A DNA stretch of 64,000 nucleotides, from NCBI RefSeq assembly GCF_024721155.1, contig NZ_JAHVAP010000006.1:1-64000 (forward strand), in the 5' to 3' direction. The stretch is from Mucilaginibacter phenanthrenivorans. GTDB taxonomy: Bacteria; Bacteroidota; Bacteroidia; Sphingobacteriales; Sphingobacteriaceae. The position numbers were made by a program, and so were the translations under genes. Positions 17,670-25,948 of the stretch are shown here, piece after piece. The notes under the pieces are model-generated. The model searched no databases, was not told the origin of the DNA, and was given only the letters and a program-made list of their open reading frames with translations. Position 1 is the stretch's first letter. Each line of letters begins with the position of its first letter.

Positions 17670-17752
17670 GGATTTCGGATGTTCGATTTCGAATTTAAAG
17701 AGAAATTCAAAATTCTCAATAAAATAATTCCGACATCGAACATCCGAAATCC
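17670..17752. terminator. Long inverted repeat between convergent genes
   Basis: The 18 bases at 17670-17687 are the exact reverse complement of 17735-17752, with a further weak inner pairing (GAATTT/AAATTC). The structure lies between the convergent PfkB and cytochrome b5 genes and probably ends both transcripts. It is built from repeated words GGATTTCGGATG, similar to material at 21790-21850. Confidence 0.6.
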
Positions 17753-17756
17753 GAAA

Positions 17757-17993
17757 TTACCCCAACCTACCCACCGCATCCAAATTCTGGAACACCCATT
17801 CGTCGTGTGGGGCATCGCCCAGTTCGGCGGTAAGGTCCTGGCCGGCCCAGTGTTCGTAGTGCTTTCCGTTGCGCCACAGCCTGCTCCGCGATACATCATA
17901 GATCACCCCCTTATAGGCTATCCATACTTCAGGTTTGTCCTGGCCGTTGCGCAGGGCAAGCTGCGATTTTGTATAAACAGGTAAGTCGCTCAT
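17757..17993 (-). CDS. Cytochrome b5-like heme-binding domain protein
   Basis: 78-aa stand-alone cytochrome b5-like heme/steroid-binding domain. YTKSQLALRNG, then VWIAYKGVIYDVSRSRLW and HYEHWAGQDLT with DAPHDEW give the family pattern; histidines in HYEHW and DAPH are the likely heme ligands. There is no signal peptide or anchor, so it is probably cytosolic. Small proteins of this type are common in Bacteroidota; the redox partner is unknown. Confidence 0.85.
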   Translation of the reverse strand: MSDLPVYTKSQLALRNGQDKPEVWIAYKGVIYDVSRSRLWRNGKHYEHWAGQDLTAELGDAPHDEWVFQNLDAVGRLG

Positions 17994-18118
17994 TCGGCGA
18001 TAAAGATAGAAATTAGCTATTACAGATCGGCCTGATTTTAAATTGCAGTTTAGGTTTAATAAAGATGATCTATCTTTGGGATAAGTTGAACAGCCACGCG
18101 TAAATTAGTTTTAGGATA

Positions 18119-19054
18119 ATGAAAAACCATAAAACCGATATTCCGGTATACGATCTGCAAAAATTCAGGCATGTGCATAGGGAAAAAACGACGTCAGATT
18201 TTGGTTATAATAATTTAGACAAGGCAAATCATATTGACGGTTTTGAACTGTATTCAAGTGAGGGGCTGATCAGCTCGGTAGGGCCGCTAAAATCAAACTT
18301 TTATAGGATAAGCATTACGCTTGAGGGCACACTCGACATGAAAATTGGCCTCGATGTATACCAGCACCAGCCCCGTACCATTTCTTTAACCTATCCTAAC
18401 CAGGTGTTTGCCAAAAACAACATCAGTGCCGACGCATTTGGTTATTATATGCTGTTCAGTCCTGATTTTTTGAATGAGCTTGTGCCATCCGTTAAAATGG
18501 CTGCAGAGTTTCCCTTTTACGATGTATCGGGCACGCCGCTTTTCCGCCTTTCGCAAGACGAGCTTGATACAATAGTTCACTTGATCTTTAATATTAACGA
18601 CGAGTTGCAGCACAAGGACACGGGCCGGGTAAAAGCCGTAAAGATGTATCTTTATTTAATTTTATTGGCCGCCAAACGAAGCTACGAAAAACAGCAGCTG
18701 CACTTAACAACCGATCATACCGACAGCCCGGCTATCGTATCGCGTTTCAGGAAATTGGTGGGTCTTCATTATCTTTCCAAACGGCAAGTATCTGACTATG
18801 CCGAACTATTGGCTATCAGCCCCAATCATTTGAACAAAGTGGTGAAGACGGTAACCGCTAAAACAGCATCAGACACCATCAAAGAGATGCTGCTAATGGA
18901 AGCGATGTCATTATTGAAATATACCGATCAGTCTGTAGCCGAGATTGCTTACAAGCTTGATTTTAGCGAACCTGCTTCATTTAACCGCTTTTTTAAAGCC
19001 GGCACAGCCCAAACGCCATTACATTACCGGCAAAGCATGATTAGATCAACATAA
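18119..19054 (+). CDS. AraC-family transcriptional regulator
   Basis: 311-aa regulator with an N-terminal cupin-like sensor region (DMKIGLDVYQHQPRTISLTYPNQVF) and a C-terminal AraC HTH pair, with VSDYAELLAISPNHLNKVVK and QSVAEIAYKLDFSEPASFNRFFK. It lies 65 bp upstream of and in the same direction as an SDR gene, which is its likeliest target. It is unrelated at the sequence level to the cargo AraC at 13.5 kb beyond the shared HTH. Confidence 0.92.
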   Translation: MKNHKTDIPVYDLQKFRHVHREKTTSDFGYNNLDKANHIDGFELYSSEGLISSVGPLKSNFYRISITLEGTLDMKIGLDVYQHQPRTISLTYPNQVFAKNNISADAFGYYMLFSPDFLNELVPSVKMAAEFPFYDVSGTPLFRLSQDELDTIVHLIFNINDELQHKDTGRVKAVKMYLYLILLAAKRSYEKQQLHLTTDHTDSPAIVSRFRKLVGLHYLSKRQVSDYAELLAISPNHLNKVVKTVTAKTASDTIKEMLLMEAMSLLKYTDQSVAEIAYKLDFSEPASFNRFFKAGTAQTPLHYRQSMIRST

Positions 19055-19119
19055 AGCATAAACCGGTATATCCTGCTGCCCTGTATGTCGCCACCTTTGC
19101 GTCATACAAAAAACAGCAC

Positions 19120-19830
19120 ATGAATACTTCATTTCAAAACAAAAAAATAATTGTTGCCGGCGGTTCATCCGGCATTGGGCTGGCCGTTGCCACACAATTT
19201 AAAGAGCAGCAGGCACAGGTAACTATTACAGGGCGTAATGCCGGCAAATTAAAAAGTGCAGAAGAAAAAGGTTTAAAGGCTTTCACTGTTGATAGCAGTA
19301 ACCGCGAAGAATTGAGTCTGTTCTTTAAAAATCACGGTACTATAGACCACCTGGTAATTTCATTAAGCGGTAGTAAGGGAATCGGCAATTTTTCTGAACT
19401 ATCATTACAAGTATTACGCGAAGGGTTTGAAGAAAAATATTGGCCGGTTTTAAATACTGTGCAGTCGGCCTTACCATTCATTAACAAAGGTGGCAGCATC
19501 ACACTTGTTACGGCAATTTCTGCAATAGCAAAATCCCCGGGCACCTCGGGACTTGCAGCAATAAACGGCGCTCTTGAAATAATGATTCCCGTTTGGGCAA
19601 AGGAAATAACCAATATCCGCATCAACGCTGTATCGCCGGGTGTAGTTGATACTTCCTGGTGGGACTTTTTACCCGAACACGAGAAAAGCGAAACCTTTAA
19701 ACAATATGCTGCAAAAATTCCGGCAGGGCGCGTGGGCAGAGCCGATGAAATAGCCAACGCCATATTATTCCTGGCAGGCAACGAGTTTATGACCGGCAAG
19801 GTAATAGGCTGCGACGGCGGAATGTCGTAA
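19120..19830 (+). CDS. SDR-family protein lacking the catalytic Tyr-Lys pair
   Basis: 236-aa Rossmann protein. The cofactor glycine motif GGSSGIG (14-20), the TAISA region with Ser134, the PG motif (VSPGVVDTSWW) and the C-terminal DGGMS end are intact. Where active SDRs have Y-x3-K, the sequence reads SGLAAINGALE, so Tyr becomes Leu145 and Lys becomes Asn149, and NNAG is replaced by SLSGSKG. It may be a catalytically altered enzyme or a binding protein. It follows an AraC regulator by 65 bp and has its own terminator. Confidence 0.88.
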   Translation: MNTSFQNKKIIVAGGSSGIGLAVATQFKEQQAQVTITGRNAGKLKSAEEKGLKAFTVDSSNREELSLFFKNHGTIDHLVISLSGSKGIGNFSELSLQVLREGFEEKYWPVLNTVQSALPFINKGGSITLVTAISAIAKSPGTSGLAAINGALEIMIPVWAKEITNIRINAVSPGVVDTSWWDFLPEHEKSETFKQYAAKIPAGRVGRADEIANAILFLAGNEFMTGKVIGCDGGMS

Positions 19831-19841
19831 AACAAAAAAAA

Positions 19842-19870
19842 GCCCGGTTAAACCAGGCCTTTTCATTTTT
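19842..19870 (+). terminator. Rho-independent terminator after SDR gene
   Basis: GCCCGGT and ACCAGGC form a stem with one mismatch and a tiny loop, flanked by A-rich sequence before and TTTTCATTTTT after. It lies 12 bp after the SDR stop. Confidence 0.75.
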
Positions 19871-19903
19871 ATAGGTAGATGTAAATAGATGTCGTATTTA
19901 TTT

Positions 19904-19941
19904 AAAACTACCCTGCTGCCGATAGGCAACGGGGTAGTTTT
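19904..19941. terminator. Hairpin terminator of the sigma factor gene
   Basis: AAAACTACCC (19904-19913) is the exact reverse complement of GGGTAGTTTT (19932-19941), with inner pairing TGCC/GGCA. It begins 10 bp beyond the sigma-factor stop on the minus strand and could serve both directions. Confidence 0.75.
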
Positions 19942-19950
19942 AATACTAGA

Positions 19951-20487
19951 TTAATTTTCTGCGTAAACTGGTTTTGCAATACCGTTATCATAAGCCTTTA
20001 AGCTTTTCTTTAATAGCTTACGGGCAACGTGTATGCGGGTTTTTACTGTTCCTATCGGGATCACTAAATGATCGGCAATTTCGTGGTATTTATGGCCCTC
20101 AAAATACATGGTGAATGGCACATAATAGTCAGAAGGCAATCTGTCTAATGCTTTCTTCAAGTCATCCATAACAAACTTGGCTTCGCCCTGGTTTTTGGTA
20201 GAGCTGAATACCAGGTTAGGTGAGCTGATCTCATCACTCTTGGTAACAAAAGTGTTCATTTTTATAAACCTGCGGTAGTTATTAATAAAGGTATTCTTCA
20301 TTATTGTGTATAACCACCCTTTTAAATTTGTTCCTTCCTTAAACTTATTGTAATAAGTTATGGCCTTCAACATTGTATCCTGGACAAGGTCGTTAGCATC
20401 ATCTGCGTCATGGGTAAAGTGTAAGGCATAAGACCTTAGTGAGGTTGCCTGACGTAGTACTAGGGTGTTAAACTCAATCTTTGTCAT
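19951..20487 (-). CDS. ECF-type RNA polymerase sigma factor
   Basis: 178-aa sigma-70 family factor of the extracytoplasmic type. The frame opens at 20511, but I place the start at the internal ATG (20487, MTKIEFNTLV) because homologues that I recall begin there. Region 2 includes FTHDADDANDLVQDTMLKAITYY and GWLYTIMKNTFINNYRR; region 4 has EGHKYHEIADHLVIPIGTVKTRIHVARKLLKK. No anti-sigma gene is adjacent, so this is an orphan ECF factor, a type widespread in Sphingobacteriaceae. Confidence 0.93.
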   Translation of the reverse strand: MTKIEFNTLVLRQATSLRSYALHFTHDADDANDLVQDTMLKAITYYNKFKEGTNLKGWLYTIMKNTFINNYRRFIKMNTFVTKSDEISSPNLVFSSTKNQGEAKFVMDDLKKALDRLPSDYYVPFTMYFEGHKYHEIADHLVIPIGTVKTRIHVARKLLKKSLKAYDNGIAKPVYAEN

Positions 20488-20754
20488 ACTGTTAAAGTTT
20501 TGTACTAACACTTAGGCAAGCATAGTGCCATTTACCGTATGCCAAACAGGGCAAAATGTTGTTTACACCAACAATAAGAACAAAAATTCAAGTGTGTAAT
20601 TATTACACTTAGCTTACAATTAACTAACTGAAAAACAGAGTTGTTAACTGCTATAATTTAAATTTTAAAACAATGTGATGGAAATGTTACTGCAACAGAA
20701 ATATTATTTGCAGCCGATGAAAATTAGGTGAAATTGTAGTTTAAATAAACTTAT

Positions 20755-21774
20755 TTAACTAATAATATTAACCTCGCGTTGTAGTGTAACGCCAAATTTA
20801 GTGTACACACTGTCTATGATTTGCGACGAAAAGTTGTACACTTCTGCTCCGGTTGCGCCGCCATGGTTCACCAAAACCAGCGCCTGGTTTTTCCATGTTC
20901 CGGTATTTCCGGCTACTTTTCCCTTCCAGCCGCACTGTTCAATCAGCCAGCCGGCAGCAAGTTTTACCAGGCCGTCACCAGCGGGGTAGTTCACTACATC
21001 CGGAAAGCTGGCCTGAACCCTTGCAAATTCATCCGCAGTAATTATCGGATTTTTGAAAAAGCTGCCTGCGTTGCCGATGGTCGAGGGGTCGGGCAGTTTG
21101 GATACACGGATATGTGAAACCACCTGCGATACATCTTTTAACGTGGGCGATGTGATGCCACGGTTCTGCAACTCCTGCTCTATGGCCCCGTATTTTAAAT
21201 TAAAATTGGGGATCATGGATAAATGGAACTTCACAGATACAATAATATACTGCCCCTTCAGCTCATTTTTAAACACGCTCTCGCGGTATTCAAATTTACA
21301 ATCGGCTTTGGTAAAGGTCTTGAAAGTGCCGGTTGCCAGTTCAAAGGCATTGCAACTGTAGAACACGTCCTTTAGCTCCACACCGTAAGCGCCGATATTT
21401 TGAATAGGAGACGCCCCTACCGACCCCGGGATCAAACTTAAATTCTCCAGTCCTGCATATTCGCGGGCTACGCAAAAGTTCACCAGGTCGTTCCATACCT
21501 CGCCTGCGCCGGCTTCTACGTACACATCATCTTTACTGATGCGGTGCTCGATGCCCCTGATGTTGATACGAATTACCAGCCCGTCGTAATCATTCAACAG
21601 CAGCATATTACTGCCGCCACCTAATATAAGGTGCGGCATTTGCTGCCATTGCGGATCCATAAACAGTTCAACCAGCTCGTCCTTTTTATTGATCTCCACA
21701 AAAAAGCGGGCCCGGGCATCAATGCCGAAGGAGTTGAAATTTTTAAGCGATACGTTTTCCTGGATCTGGAGCAT
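20755..21774 (-). CDS. murB: UDP-N-acetylmuramate dehydrogenase
   Basis: FAD-dependent reductase that makes UDP-N-acetylmuramate in peptidoglycan synthesis. 339 aa, type I MurB length. The ATG at 21774 gives MLQIQENVSLKNFNSFGIDA, the usual beginning; 43 codons upstream are repeat-derived low-complexity and not family-like. Visible motifs: LILGGGSNMLL, NLSLIPGSVGASPIQNIGAYGVE and the active-site TIGNAGSFFKNP with the catalytic Ser. Essential housekeeping enzyme. Confidence 0.97.
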   Translation of the reverse strand: MLQIQENVSLKNFNSFGIDARARFFVEINKKDELVELFMDPQWQQMPHLILGGGSNMLLLNDYDGLVIRINIRGIEHRISKDDVYVEAGAGEVWNDLVNFCVAREYAGLENLSLIPGSVGASPIQNIGAYGVELKDVFYSCNAFELATGTFKTFTKADCKFEYRESVFKNELKGQYIIVSVKFHLSMIPNFNLKYGAIEQELQNRGITSPTLKDVSQVVSHIRVSKLPDPSTIGNAGSFFKNPIITADEFARVQASFPDVVNYPAGDGLVKLAAGWLIEQCGWKGKVAGNTGTWKNQALVLVNHGGATGAEVYNFSSQIIDSVYTKFGVTLQREVNIIS

Positions 21775-21908
21775 GGTGTTTGATGTGCGGATAAGCGGAT
21801 GTGCAAATATGCGAAATGATGTGCGAATTTCGGATGTGCGGATGTGCGAATGATTTTTTGATTGACGAATACCTGCTGCCAACTGCCAACTCAAAACTGC
21901 CAACTGAA

Positions 21909-22622
21909 CTACCCCGCCAATACAGATGCCACTACAATTCCTATCATCGCGCCATCCATCACGGTTACCAGCATGTTGGCGTATTGATGCAGCGGCAAAC
22001 CCGTGGCCAGCTTAATAGCGACCGTTACTGCGGTAACTAATATCACCTGCAGCCAGAATGCGACAATACCGGCTGCCTTTGTTAGCTCGCCTTTGGGTTG
22101 GGCATAATAGGTAATGGCAATTATTATGGCGCCTGCTAACCCGCTGACATATTGCAGCAGGTGGAAAACATACACGCGGTGACCGTAAACATCCACTATT
22201 TGGTTTAAGATGGCGAACTGCTGTACAAACATTCCTTTTGGGTGCGTAAACCCGTCCCATACGATGTGCGAGGCCGCACCTATTAATATAGAGATCACAA
22301 TAGCGATCAAATACCAGCCCGAAAACACATACCTATATCCCCTGAACCAATAGCAGCGGCGGTTAGCGGCTGCCGGCAGGTGTGCTATAAGTTTATCCTT
22401 TATAAAAAGCTCGTATATGATCACCAGCACAAATGCCACCGGCAGATCAAACCAGATCATCCCCTCCCAGGTATGGCTGTAACGGCTCACCAGCTTCATC
22501 CGGAAGAAATATTCAAAATCGGGCGCCAAACTGCCCATAACCATACCGGTGACCGACAGCCAGCGCTTTGTTAATGCTCCAAAGGGTAAAACTGCGGCAG
22601 GATGTGCAAGCGTAAAAGGCAT
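21909..22622 (-). CDS. DUF4184-family integral membrane protein
   Basis: 237-aa membrane protein beginning MPFTLAHPAAVLPFG, the DUF4184 signature, from an ATG at 22622; the frame continues to 22697 but that extension is not conserved. About six hydrophobic segments are present, with conserved PDFEYFF and HIVWDGFTHPKGMF containing His/Asp residues like those of metal-dependent membrane hydrolases (YdjM-like). Function not known. It is 134 bp upstream of murB in the same direction, with a word-repeat spacer between. Confidence 0.88.
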   Translation of the reverse strand: MPFTLAHPAAVLPFGALTKRWLSVTGMVMGSLAPDFEYFFRMKLVSRYSHTWEGMIWFDLPVAFVLVIIYELFIKDKLIAHLPAAANRRCYWFRGYRYVFSGWYLIAIVISILIGAASHIVWDGFTHPKGMFVQQFAILNQIVDVYGHRVYVFHLLQYVSGLAGAIIIAITYYAQPKGELTKAAGIVAFWLQVILVTAVTVAIKLATGLPLHQYANMLVTVMDGAMIGIVVASVLAG

Positions 22623-22709
22623 CCCCAAAGATACAATTTGAGCGGTGGGAAATAAATGGGGAAATAGATAGTTTTTTGATTTGATAATACTTCGCATTTA
22701 GCGTCGGGA

Positions 22710-22837
22710 TGTCATACTGAGGCACAAGCCTGTCCTGAGTTTATCGAAGGGAAGTACGACGTGCGCAGAGGCCTATCCGCGTGCTCAGCATGGTGCAGAG
22801 GCCTTTGCCCACATGCTTCGAGTACCTCAGCATGACA
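22710..22837. mobile_element. 128-bp MITE-like repeat, copy 1
   Basis: Begins TGTCATACTGAGG and ends CCTCAGCATGACA, imperfect terminal inverted repeats. Its central part (from GACGTGCGC to the TTTGCCCACATGCTTC stretch) reappears in inverse orientation at 24646-24773, also 128 bp. No coding potential. It occupies the spacer between the DUF4184 gene and the lipocalin fragment. Confidence 0.75.
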
Positions 22838-22874
22838 CCCCTCTTGTCGTTTATTTATATTTTGGAACTCCCCC

Positions 22875-22942
22875 TCAAAACATCCTGTCATGTTTATCCC
22901 AAACCAGTTTATGGGTATCGTACCCTAAACTTTTGGCCAGCT
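22875..22942 (-). pseudogene. 3' fragment of a lipocalin gene
   Basis: On the minus strand this encodes ELAKSLGYDTHKLVWDKHD-RMF and a stop, matching the last 22 residues of the intact lipocalin at 23430-23981 with one substitution; the DNA is about 91% identical over 67 bp and then similarity stops abruptly. It is the remnant of a duplicated lipocalin gene, separated from the intact copy by two small membrane-protein genes. Confidence 0.85.
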
Positions 22943-23029
22943 CCGATCAATATCGAGTTGGCTACTATATTTCGTTATTGAGTTTGACGGTAATTGATAA
23001 CTTTAATCTATCATTAATAATCAATGCTC

Positions 23030-23200
23030 ATGAATATTTGGAACGTGGTATTGGGAGCAGGTTTAGTTTTATTTGGGATTTGGCTCACTGTAAAAAAGAT
23101 AAGATTTTTTGCAAGAGGCGAACGGGGCACACTTGGTTACGATGTTAATGGCCTGGGCTTCGGATTTGTATGCATTGTTTGTGGGTTTATATTGATATAA
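23030..23200 (+). CDS. Small membrane protein (56 aa), unknown function
   Basis: Short frame starting ATG at 23030: MNIWNVVLGAGLVLFGIWLT, a basic stretch KKIRFFARGERG, then a second hydrophobic segment GLGFGFVCIVCGFILI to the end. Two-helix topology with a short basic loop. A second small membrane gene follows by 23 bp. I do not recognise a family; the composition and pairing make it likely to be real. Confidence 0.6.
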   Translation: MNIWNVVLGAGLVLFGIWLTVKKIRFFARGERGTLGYDVNGLGFGFVCIVCGFILI

Positions 23201-23223
23201 AATATATTTAGCGGTATATAACT

Positions 23224-23424
23224 ATGAGATCAGCAATTCTAATAACCCAGGTGATATTGATATTAGTGTTGTGTTTCTTTTTATTGATCTGGCTAGCGGC
23301 CCACGGAAGCGGGCATAAAATACCATTGAATACTGATTTATCTATAGCCTATTCAATCGGAACGGTAATACTGCTATTTATAGTTCTTAATATTATCAAA
23401 AGAAAATACAAGGATAAAAGTTAA
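23224..23424 (+). CDS. Small two-helix membrane protein (66 aa), unknown function
   Basis: 66 aa with hydrophobic segments at about 5-27 and 39-58, separated by AAHGSGHKIPLNTDLS, and a positively charged tail (KRKYKDKS). Follows the 56-aa membrane protein by 23 bp in the same direction, and ends 5 bp before the convergent lipocalin gene. Unrecognised; possibly part of a two-gene unit inserted beside the lipocalin. Confidence 0.6.
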   Translation: MRSAILITQVILILVLCFFLLIWLAAHGSGHKIPLNTDLSIAYSIGTVILLFIVLNIIKRKYKDKS

Positions 23425-23429
23425 TTCTT

Positions 23430-23981
23430 TCAAAACATCCTGTCATGCTTATCCCATACCAATTTATCAGTATCGTAGCCTAAACTTTTGGCCAGCTCGA
23501 GGTATTTGATTCTTACTGATGGCGGGACAGTTTTCTCGCGCGAAAGGATCCACAGGTAACTCAAATCGTTCCCTGCAATCAGGGCATAGCGGTAATCATG
23601 GTCGAGGGCGATCACGTTGTAACCTGCATAAAATGGCCCGAAGAACGAAACCTGCAGGCGGCCCGTATGCTCATCGTTAACAAATTTTGCCTTGCCGGTG
23701 CTTTGCTTCCATTCCTTTTTAACATAATTAAAGCCCTGGTTCTTTACGGCTATCAGGCCATCATCGCGCAGGGAATATTCGGCGGTTACGTTATCCAGGT
23801 CCTTTTCGTATTTAAAGTCGAGGCGGGCTATCTCGTACCATTTGCCCAGGTATTTTTCCTTATCAAACGGCGTTACGGCCACCGCCCCTTTGGGGATGGA
23901 AACACAGGAAGTAAAATTCAAGGCAACCGCTGCCGCACCAATTCCGGCCGCAAGCGCCAGTTGCCAGTTCTTAATTTTCAT
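23430..23981 (-). CDS. Lipocalin-family outer-membrane lipoprotein (Blc-like)
   Basis: 183-aa bacterial lipocalin. A hydrophobic N-terminus followed by FTSC gives a lipoprotein signal with lipid Cys26. The lipocalin signature GKWYEIARLDFKYEKDL is present, as is the conserved YNVIALDHDYRYALIAG and the C-terminal LWILSREK region. Such proteins bind fatty acids or lysophospholipids at the envelope. A partial duplicate of its 3' end lies 0.5 kb away. Confidence 0.93.
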   Translation of the reverse strand: MKIKNWQLALAAGIGAAAVALNFTSCVSIPKGAVAVTPFDKEKYLGKWYEIARLDFKYEKDLDNVTAEYSLRDDGLIAVKNQGFNYVKKEWKQSTGKAKFVNDEHTGRLQVSFFGPFYAGYNVIALDHDYRYALIAGNDLSYLWILSREKTVPPSVRIKYLELAKSLGYDTDKLVWDKHDRMF

Positions 23982-24161
23982 AACAGATCATTTATGCTGA
24001 TGGTGTGTAAACCCGTGGTGAAAGGAAATGTTTGATGACAGGAAAAAGGAAGCGACGTCGACAAAGCAAATTTTAATTAAATACTTGATATCTAATTTAT
24101 TATACAAATATCACCATACCCAACCCCGGCAAAAATCTCAATTTACCTGCAAAAAGCACCA

Positions 24162-24373
24162 AATTACCAATGTAAACACCTGTTTTGCCCCTGAGAAAAA
24201 ATTCAATTACGAGGATAAACTCAATTTTGCTCCTGATAAAAAAATCGATTACCAAACCAAACCGGCGTTTTACCCCTGATAAAAAAACCGGTTACGAGGG
24301 TGAAACCTCATTTTGCCCCTGATAAAAAACGCGATTACGATATCAAAATGGCCTTTTACCCCTGTGAAAATGC
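24162..24373. repeat. 43-bp tandem repeat array, about five units
   Basis: Units start at 24162, 24205, 24248, 24291 and 24334, each exactly 43 bp (the last is partial). Consensus features are ATTACGA at the start, TTTTGCCCCTGATAAAAAA in the second half, then a variable CG-containing joint. A weaker unit may precede at about 24130. 43 is not a multiple of three, and the partial open frame through it ends inside, so it is not a protein repeat. Confidence 0.85.
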
Positions 24374-24645
24374 AAAGAAAATGCGTGCATAATGCCGCTG
24401 TTTAGCTATAATAAGATGAGAAAGAACAGGATGGAATAAAGATTTATTCGAAATGCCGGCAAGCATTAAACTCGTGCCCCAACTGAAGAAGAGATGAATT
24501 AATATCTTTAGCGTGAATGAACTCAAATATAAGCATTTCTCCGGGCATTAATGCTGACACTGTTTTGTCATATAGATAAACTCCCCTACGTCCTTGCGAG
24601 TTGTAAAATCCGCTGGATTGCGAAGCTGAAATGACAAGAATGGGG

Positions 24646-24773
24646 TGTCATGCTGAGGTACAAGCCTGCACTGAGGCTCTCGAAGTGAAGCATGTGGGCA
24701 AAGGCCTCTGCACCATGTTGAGCACGCGGATAGGCCACCGCGCACGTCGCCCTTCGAGTGCCTCAGGGTGACA
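24646..24773. mobile_element. 128-bp MITE-like repeat, copy 2 (inverted)
   Basis: Inverted relative of 22710-22837 with the same length and terminal repeats TGTCATGCTGAGG / CCTCAGGGTGACA. The internal 60-70 bp matches strongly; the arms have drifted. No transposase gene lies inside or nearby, so it would need trans mobilisation. Confidence 0.75.
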
Positions 24774-24954
24774 CCCCACCCCACCAAGTTGAATATAACT
24801 TGTCATGGGTAGTAACGAAGCAATCTATAAGCTGTACAGATAATGGAGTGGGATGTTTTGGAGTGATAGAAGCTGCAGACAGGTACTTAGTTAAGGCATT
24901 TACTATAGGCATGCGGGGCCTTAGTAGCGATACCTACATACGTCACCAATATTA

Positions 24955-25398
24955 TCAATTCAGAACTTCAAATGTTGCATACATATTTGGTGTGCCATAA
25001 AGCTCCATTTTTAATTTGGGATAATATTGCCCCATTCCCCGGTTGAATAACCATTCCGGGTAAACCTTTCCAATCTTATTCCTGTAATCTTTTTTATTCG
25101 CAACTGCTAAAAACCTTTTGCATTCTGCATCGTTGAACGTTTTGACACGATCATTTAAAAAAATGGTATTTAAACACATCATTATATTTACATGGTCTTT
25201 GTCTGAAATCGCCGAAAGTTTTCTTGTTAGAAGAAGCCTGGTGGCTCGATCAATTCGTCGATGAAATTCGGCTAACATAATTCGTGTCGGCTTATTACTT
25301 GCCGAGTCTAATTCCGGCTGTTGTCCAAAAGACATTTGAACAATAAACAACAGGCCCACAATCAAAATTGATACAGAGGTATACTTCTTGGTTGACAT
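24955..25398 (-). CDS. Secreted protein of unknown function (147 aa)
   Basis: N-terminal signal peptide (SILIVGLLFIVQMSFGQQ) and a soluble, basic mature part of about 120 residues with two cysteines (MMCLNTIF, ECKRFLAV). No domain recognised. It is a single leftward gene flanked by repeat-rich spacers. Its coding character is supported by the signal peptide and lack of shadowing frames. Confidence 0.65.
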   Translation of the reverse strand: MSTKKYTSVSILIVGLLFIVQMSFGQQPELDSASNKPTRIMLAEFHRRIDRATRLLLTRKLSAISDKDHVNIMMCLNTIFLNDRVKTFNDAECKRFLAVANKKDYRNKIGKVYPEWLFNRGMGQYYPKLKMELYGTPNMYATFEVLN

Positions 25399-25550
25399 AG
25401 TTAATTAACTAAAATCAAACTTCTATATTTTGTGACCATGAAAATTTTAGACGCATGTATTGTCGCTCGTATTGACATTTTAAAATAATCCTGATTCATA
25501 ACCTGAAAGCAGGGCACAATCGACACGCGCGCGGCAGCGGGTTAACTCCT

Positions 25551-25928
25551 TCATTTTACCAACTGGTACTCCCTCAGCAATTCCCCTGCAGGCAGGTGTA
25601 GTAAGGCGCTGAATTTGCGAATCATAGCCAGGGATAGCGGTTGTTTATAATTCAACACTTTACTCACGGTCCCCTTATCACCGTATACGCTGGCAAGGTC
25701 GGCTGCCTTATAGCCGAAATCCACCATGCGGATCTTGATCATCTCGACGGGATCCACTTCAGGCAGATCCCATGTGCTGTTCTCATAGTTTTGGATCAAA
25801 TGCACCAACAGGAGTTTTTCCTTATGATCTGCTCCTGTTGTTGCATGCTTGATCGCTTCATACCGGGCAACAGCGTTCTCGTACTCTTGTTCGGTTTCTA
25901 TTAAAAACCATTGTGGTTTTTCGTTCAT
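25551..25928 (-). CDS. higA: HigA-type antitoxin with XRE HTH
   Basis: 125-aa antitoxin and autorepressor. C-terminal HTH: DPVEMIKIRMVDFGYKAADLASVYGDKGTVSKVLNYKQPLS, with the N-terminal ETEQEYENAVARYE stretch characteristic of the HigA family that partners HigB. It follows higB by 20 bp, toxin-first order as typical for higBA. Binds and neutralises HigB and represses the operon. Confidence 0.9.
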   Translation of the reverse strand: MNEKPQWFLIETEQEYENAVARYEAIKHATTGADHKEKLLLVHLIQNYENSTWDLPEVDPVEMIKIRMVDFGYKAADLASVYGDKGTVSKVLNYKQPLSLAMIRKFSALLHLPAGELLREYQLVK

Positions 25929-25948
25929 GTTTTAAATTTTTGTCCGGC

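Larger units (their letters stand above)
23982..24954. other. 973-bp gene-poor spacer made of repeats
   Basis: Contains a 43-bp tandem array (24162-24373), the second 128-bp MITE-like element (24646-24773), and fragments resembling TTGTCATTGCGAG-type dispersed repeats near 24565-24635 and 24800-24830. Frames crossing it are short and follow the repeats, so I see no gene here. Confidence 0.6.

Noticed and set aside
21774..21903. N-terminal extension of MurB
   Set aside because: The 43 codons consist of spacer word-repeats; the internal ATG at 21774 gives the usual family start.
24028..24279. 83-codon open frame with a FAPDKK-like repeat
   Set aside because: The repeat comes from the 43-bp DNA array; the period is not a multiple of three and the frame stops within the array.
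24162..24373. Possible CRISPR array
   Set aside because: The units are contiguous and similar throughout; no conserved short repeats with unrelated spacers and no cas gene nearby.
24548..24787. 79-codon minus-strand frame
   Set aside because: Lies almost entirely in the 128-bp MITE-like element and has the composition of a shadow frame.
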